The notes under the pieces are model-generated. The model searched no databases. It saw nothing but the letters and a program-made list of their open reading frames with translations, and was not told the DNA's origin. Shown one piece after another: positions 61,566-64,000 of a stretch of DNA of 64,000 nt. The DNA lies in assembly GCF_007570935.1 (NCBI RefSeq), contig NZ_VLLR01000001.1, positions 1,054,001 through 1,118,000 on the forward strand. The letters are read 5' to 3'. The number at the start of each line of letters is the position of its first letter. The first letter of the stretch is position 1. This stretch comes from Lactobacillus sp. LL6 (GTDB lineage Bacteria > Bacillota > Bacilli > Lactobacillales > Lactobacillaceae). A program made the translations under genes and the position numbers.

Positions 61566-63249
61566 ATTTATCAGTTTTAAAACTTTTCATTAAATCCAGC
61601 GCATTTTGTTTAGCAGCATCTGTTATATTTTTACCTGCCATCATTTGTGCAATTGCAGTGATTGTTTCTTCTTTTGTCAAAGGACCAACTTGCGTAAAAG
61701 TTGCCCCATCTTGAACTTTTTTAGCAACTAAATATCGATGATCACCAGCTGCAGCTACTTGAGGAGAGTGTGTAATCGTAATAACCTGCTTGTTTTTTGC
61801 AATGGAATGCATCTTACGCCCAATCGCAGCTGATACTCTACCAGAAACACCTGTATCAATTTCATCAAAAATCATAGTTCCCACCGGTTCTACTTGACTA
61901 AAAATTGCTTTTAAAGCCAAAATCAATCTTGATTGTTCCCCACCAGACACGATTTTTACAAGTGGCATTAAATCTTCACCGGGATTAGGAGCAATTAAAA
62001 ATGAAATATAATCTGTACCATTTTCATTAAAAGATTTACTTTCTTCAAAATTAATCGCAAATCTTACCTTTTCCATATAAAGGTCTGCAAGTTCTCTCTT
62101 AATTTTTTCTTCTAAAATATGAGCAACTTCTTCACGACTCCGATGTAATTCATTTGCTTGCTTAGACATTATTTTTTCTAAATTTGATAATTCAGTTTGA
62201 ATTTCTTCTTCATCCAAGCCACCAGTTTCAAATTGTTTAAGTTCTCGTTGAATATTTTCATAAAACTTAAATACATCTTCTAAAGTTGGGCCATACTTCT
62301 TTTTTAATGAATTTAACGTATCCAAGCGAGTAGTCACATATTGAAATCTTTCTTCATCAAAATCTAATTGATCCATTAAACTTGATAATTCACTTCTGGC
62401 ATCCCCTAAAGCAAACACACCATCATCAACACTTTTAGCGAAATCCTTAAATTTATTACCAAATTCAGTCAAATCTTGCGCAGCATTTTGTGCATCACTT
62501 AATAAAGTAGCGAGACCGTGTTCATCATCGTCATATAACTGCATAAAAAACTGGGCACTATCTGCTATTTTTTGATAGTTATTAAGTTCATTAAACTCTT
62601 CTTCAAGTTTTTCATCTTCCTTTGGATCTTCTAAGTTAGCAGCATCTAACTCATCATTTTGAAACTGCAATATATCTTGCTTTTGCGCCAGTTCTTGTGC
62701 ATCTTGGCGAAGATGACGCAATCGAGCAGTTAACTTTTGCCATTTATGATAATTTTCTTGATATTGAAGTAACTTCTGCTTGAAATCTTCAGAAGCATAG
62801 TCATCCACTAAATATATTTGACGATCTTGATTCATTAGCATTTGTTGGTCATTCTGTCCATGAATATCAACTAAATACTTACCAATTTCTCTTAAAATAT
62901 TAATCGTAGTTAATTGTCCATTAATTCTAACAACATTACGACCTTTAACAGCTAATTCTCTACTTACAATTAATTGATTATCATCATGGGGCAAGCCATA
63001 TTTATTACATAATTCAGAAATCTTGTCTTTTTGCTCTTCTAATTCAAATAAACCAGTGATAACGGCTTTTTTTTCACCGGAACGAATCATTTCTTTTTGA
63101 CCTCTTCCACCCATTAAAAGTGAAACAGCATCAATTAAAATTGACTTACCCGCACCAGTTTCTCCAATTAAAACCGTCATATTTTCTTGAAAGCGAACTT
63201 TTAAAGTTTTAATTATTGCAAAATTTTCAATATCCAGTTCAATAAGCAT
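61564..63249 (-). CDS. recN: DNA repair ATPase RecN
   Basis: RecN is an SMC-like protein for double-strand-break repair. The 561-residue product has ELDIENFAIIKTLKV, Walker A VLIGETGAGKSILIDAVSLL near 27-46, a central coiled coil (about 155-365), and the C-terminal IVSGGEQSRLILALKAIF signature with Walker B MIFDEIDTGVSGRVS near 470 and the ITHSPQVAAAGDHR switch. It starts 8 bases after tlyA. In B. subtilis argR (ahrC) lies between them; it is not here. A terminator follows. Confidence 0.97.
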   Translation of the reverse strand: MLIELDIENFAIIKTLKVRFQENMTVLIGETGAGKSILIDAVSLLMGGRGQKEMIRSGEKKAVITGLFELEEQKDKISELCNKYGLPHDDNQLIVSRELAVKGRNVVRINGQLTTINILREIGKYLVDIHGQNDQQMLMNQDRQIYLVDDYASEDFKQKLLQYQENYHKWQKLTARLRHLRQDAQELAQKQDILQFQNDELDAANLEDPKEDEKLEEEFNELNNYQKIADSAQFFMQLYDDDEHGLATLLSDAQNAAQDLTEFGNKFKDFAKSVDDGVFALGDARSELSSLMDQLDFDEERFQYVTTRLDTLNSLKKKYGPTLEDVFKFYENIQRELKQFETGGLDEEEIQTELSNLEKIMSKQANELHRSREEVAHILEEKIKRELADLYMEKVRFAINFEESKSFNENGTDYISFLIAPNPGEDLMPLVKIVSGGEQSRLILALKAIFSQVEPVGTMIFDEIDTGVSGRVSAAIGRKMHSIAKNKQVITITHSPQVAAAGDHRYLVAKKVQDGATFTQVGPLTKEETITAIAQMMAGKNITDAAKQNALDLMKSFKTDK

Positions 63250-63257
63250 ACCTTCAC

Positions 63258-64000
63258 CTAGAGCCCACTTACCGCATTAGCTACAACTTCTTCTGGAGTT
63301 CCAGTCCAAAGATTTTGACCACCTGCTAATTCATCTTTTTGTAAATGAATTAAAAATTCGATATTTCCTTTTCCACCCTTGATTGGAGAATAGTCAACAC
63401 CTAATACATTAAAACCAATTTTCATTGCTTCATTCATAGTATGTTCAATAACATCCTTATGAACTTCATGATCATGAACGATTCCATGTTTACCTACATT
63501 TTCAGGACCAGCTTCAAATTGAGGCTTAATTAAGCAAACTGCATCACACTTATCTTTTAAAATCGCATACATTGGTGGCATGATCAAATCCAAAGAAATA
63601 AATGAAACATCGGTCATTGCAAAATCTGGCATTCCTTCTTCAAAGTCTTCAGGTTTACTATAACGGAAATTTTGCTTTTCCATTACAATAACACGCGGAT
63701 CATCTCGAAGCTGCCAAGCTAATTGATTATAACCTACGTCCAAAGCGTAAACCATTTTAGCACCATTTTGTAAAGCTACATCAGTAAAACCACCAGTTGA
63801 AGCACCGATATCAAGACAAATTTTATTTGTCAAATCAATGTTAAAAACTTTTAGTGCCTTTTCTAGTTTAAAGCCTCCACGAGAAACATACTTTTTACCA
63901 TCGTCTTTTACGTAAAACTTTTCATCTTTTGGAAATTTAGTCCCACTCTTATCAATTCTTTGATGATTATGATCAGATACCAAACCTGCCATAATTGCAC
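63258..64000 (-). CDS. tlyA: TlyA-family rRNA 2'-O-methyltransferase / YqxC (cut by window edge)
   Basis: TlyA-type enzymes methylate ribose 2'-OH of rRNA cytidines; in Bacillota the YqxC homologue also has a putative haemolysin label of doubtful meaning. About 247 residues are visible. The frame is open to the end of the window with AIMAGLV just before the first internal ATG, and the missing part should be the start of the N-terminal S4 RNA-binding domain, so the true start lies beyond 64000. The FtsJ-like methyltransferase part shows YVSRGGFKLEKAL, CLDIGASTGGFTDVAL near the SAM site, ALDVGYNQLAW, MTDVSFISLDLI and LIKPQFEAGPENVGKHGIV. It precedes recN by 8 bases. Confidence 0.93.
   Translation of the reverse strand, partial: AIMAGLVSDHNHQRIDKSGTKFPKDEKFYVKDDGKKYVSRGGFKLEKALKVFNIDLTNKICLDIGASTGGFTDVALQNGAKMVYALDVGYNQLAWQLRDDPRVIVMEKQNFRYSKPEDFEEGMPDFAMTDVSFISLDLIMPPMYAILKDKCDAVCLIKPQFEAGPENVGKHGIVHDHEVHKDVIEHTMNEAMKIGFNVLGVDYSPIKGGKGNIEFLIHLQKDELAGGQNLWTGTPEEVVANAVSGL

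Noticed and set aside
1-64000. CRISPR arrays, tRNA/rRNA genes, insertion sequences, prophage or toxin-antitoxin genes
   Set aside because: No regularly spaced repeats, no transposase or integrase motifs, and no intergenic space with tRNA-like cloverleaf were seen; intergenic gaps are all under 200 bases.

Overview
The window is about 64 kb of AT-rich, tightly packed, low-GC Gram-positive chromosome. Protein content and gene order point to a Lactobacillus of the acidophilus/gasseri/johnsonii type. The evidence is PolC-type polymerase, PASTA kinase, FakA, PepO and PepD peptidases, an Opp DFBCA transporter, Asn/Ser-rich IF-2 and frequent TTG starts. The species is not resolved from sequence alone. 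Most genes are on the minus strand; only plsC, cfa, lexA, an amino-acid permease and rpmB are on the plus strand. There are no rRNA or tRNA genes, CRISPR arrays, insertion sequences or phage genes, and no gene-free stretch longer than 300 bases.

Layout, left to right. 1-3.5 kb: the rimP-nusA-ylxR-ylxQ-infB operon, with infB cut by the window edge. 3.6-15.7 kb: polC, proS, rseP, cdsA, uppS, frr, pyrH, then tsf and rpsB, a translation and envelope-lipid block. 15.8-24.1 kb: an accessory stretch with a tRNA-methyltransferase/GIY-YIG fusion, plsC, cfa, pepO, yneF, a UPF0291 gene, lexA and a Nudix-UDG-SGNH operon. 24.2-28.1 kb: rplS, trmD, rimM, rpsP, ffh, ylxM. 28.3-32.8 kb: a four-gene insertion (permease, two-domain ABM protein, amidohydrolase, PepD). 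32.9-38.5 kb: ftsY, smc, rnc. 38.6-44.5 kb: the opp operon. 44.6-50.0 kb: acpP, plsX, recG, fakA, yloU, with rpmB divergent. 50.4-64 kb: a small hypothetical gene, thiN, rpe, rsgA, prkC, stp, rsmB, fmt, priA, rpoZ, gmk, recN and tlyA (cut by the window edge).

The backbone follows the B. subtilis order known to me, with instructive differences. dxr is missing between cdsA and rseP. fapR, fabD and fabG are missing around plsX-acpP. ylqC (khpA) is missing between rpsP and rimM. argR is missing between tlyA and recN. Two transport/peptide-use blocks (opp and permease-pepD) sit inside otherwise conserved clusters. Together with PepO, PepD and Opp, the picture is of an organism that imports peptides and exogenous fatty acids (FakA-PlsX-AcpP) rather than making its own.

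Regulatory DNA is readable in many gaps. There are strong promoters, many perfect hairpin terminators (several bidirectional), an SOS box on the lexA -35, structured leaders before rpsB and rplS, and a promoter-hairpin-U-tract-RBS arrangement before rimP-nusA that looks like a NusA-responsive attenuator. I found no wholly new multi-gene system. The best leads are that attenuator, the rpsB leader, a cysteine-free family-4-like uracil-DNA glycosylase in a Nudix operon, the amidohydrolase/ABM pair, and the palindrome on the permease promoter.
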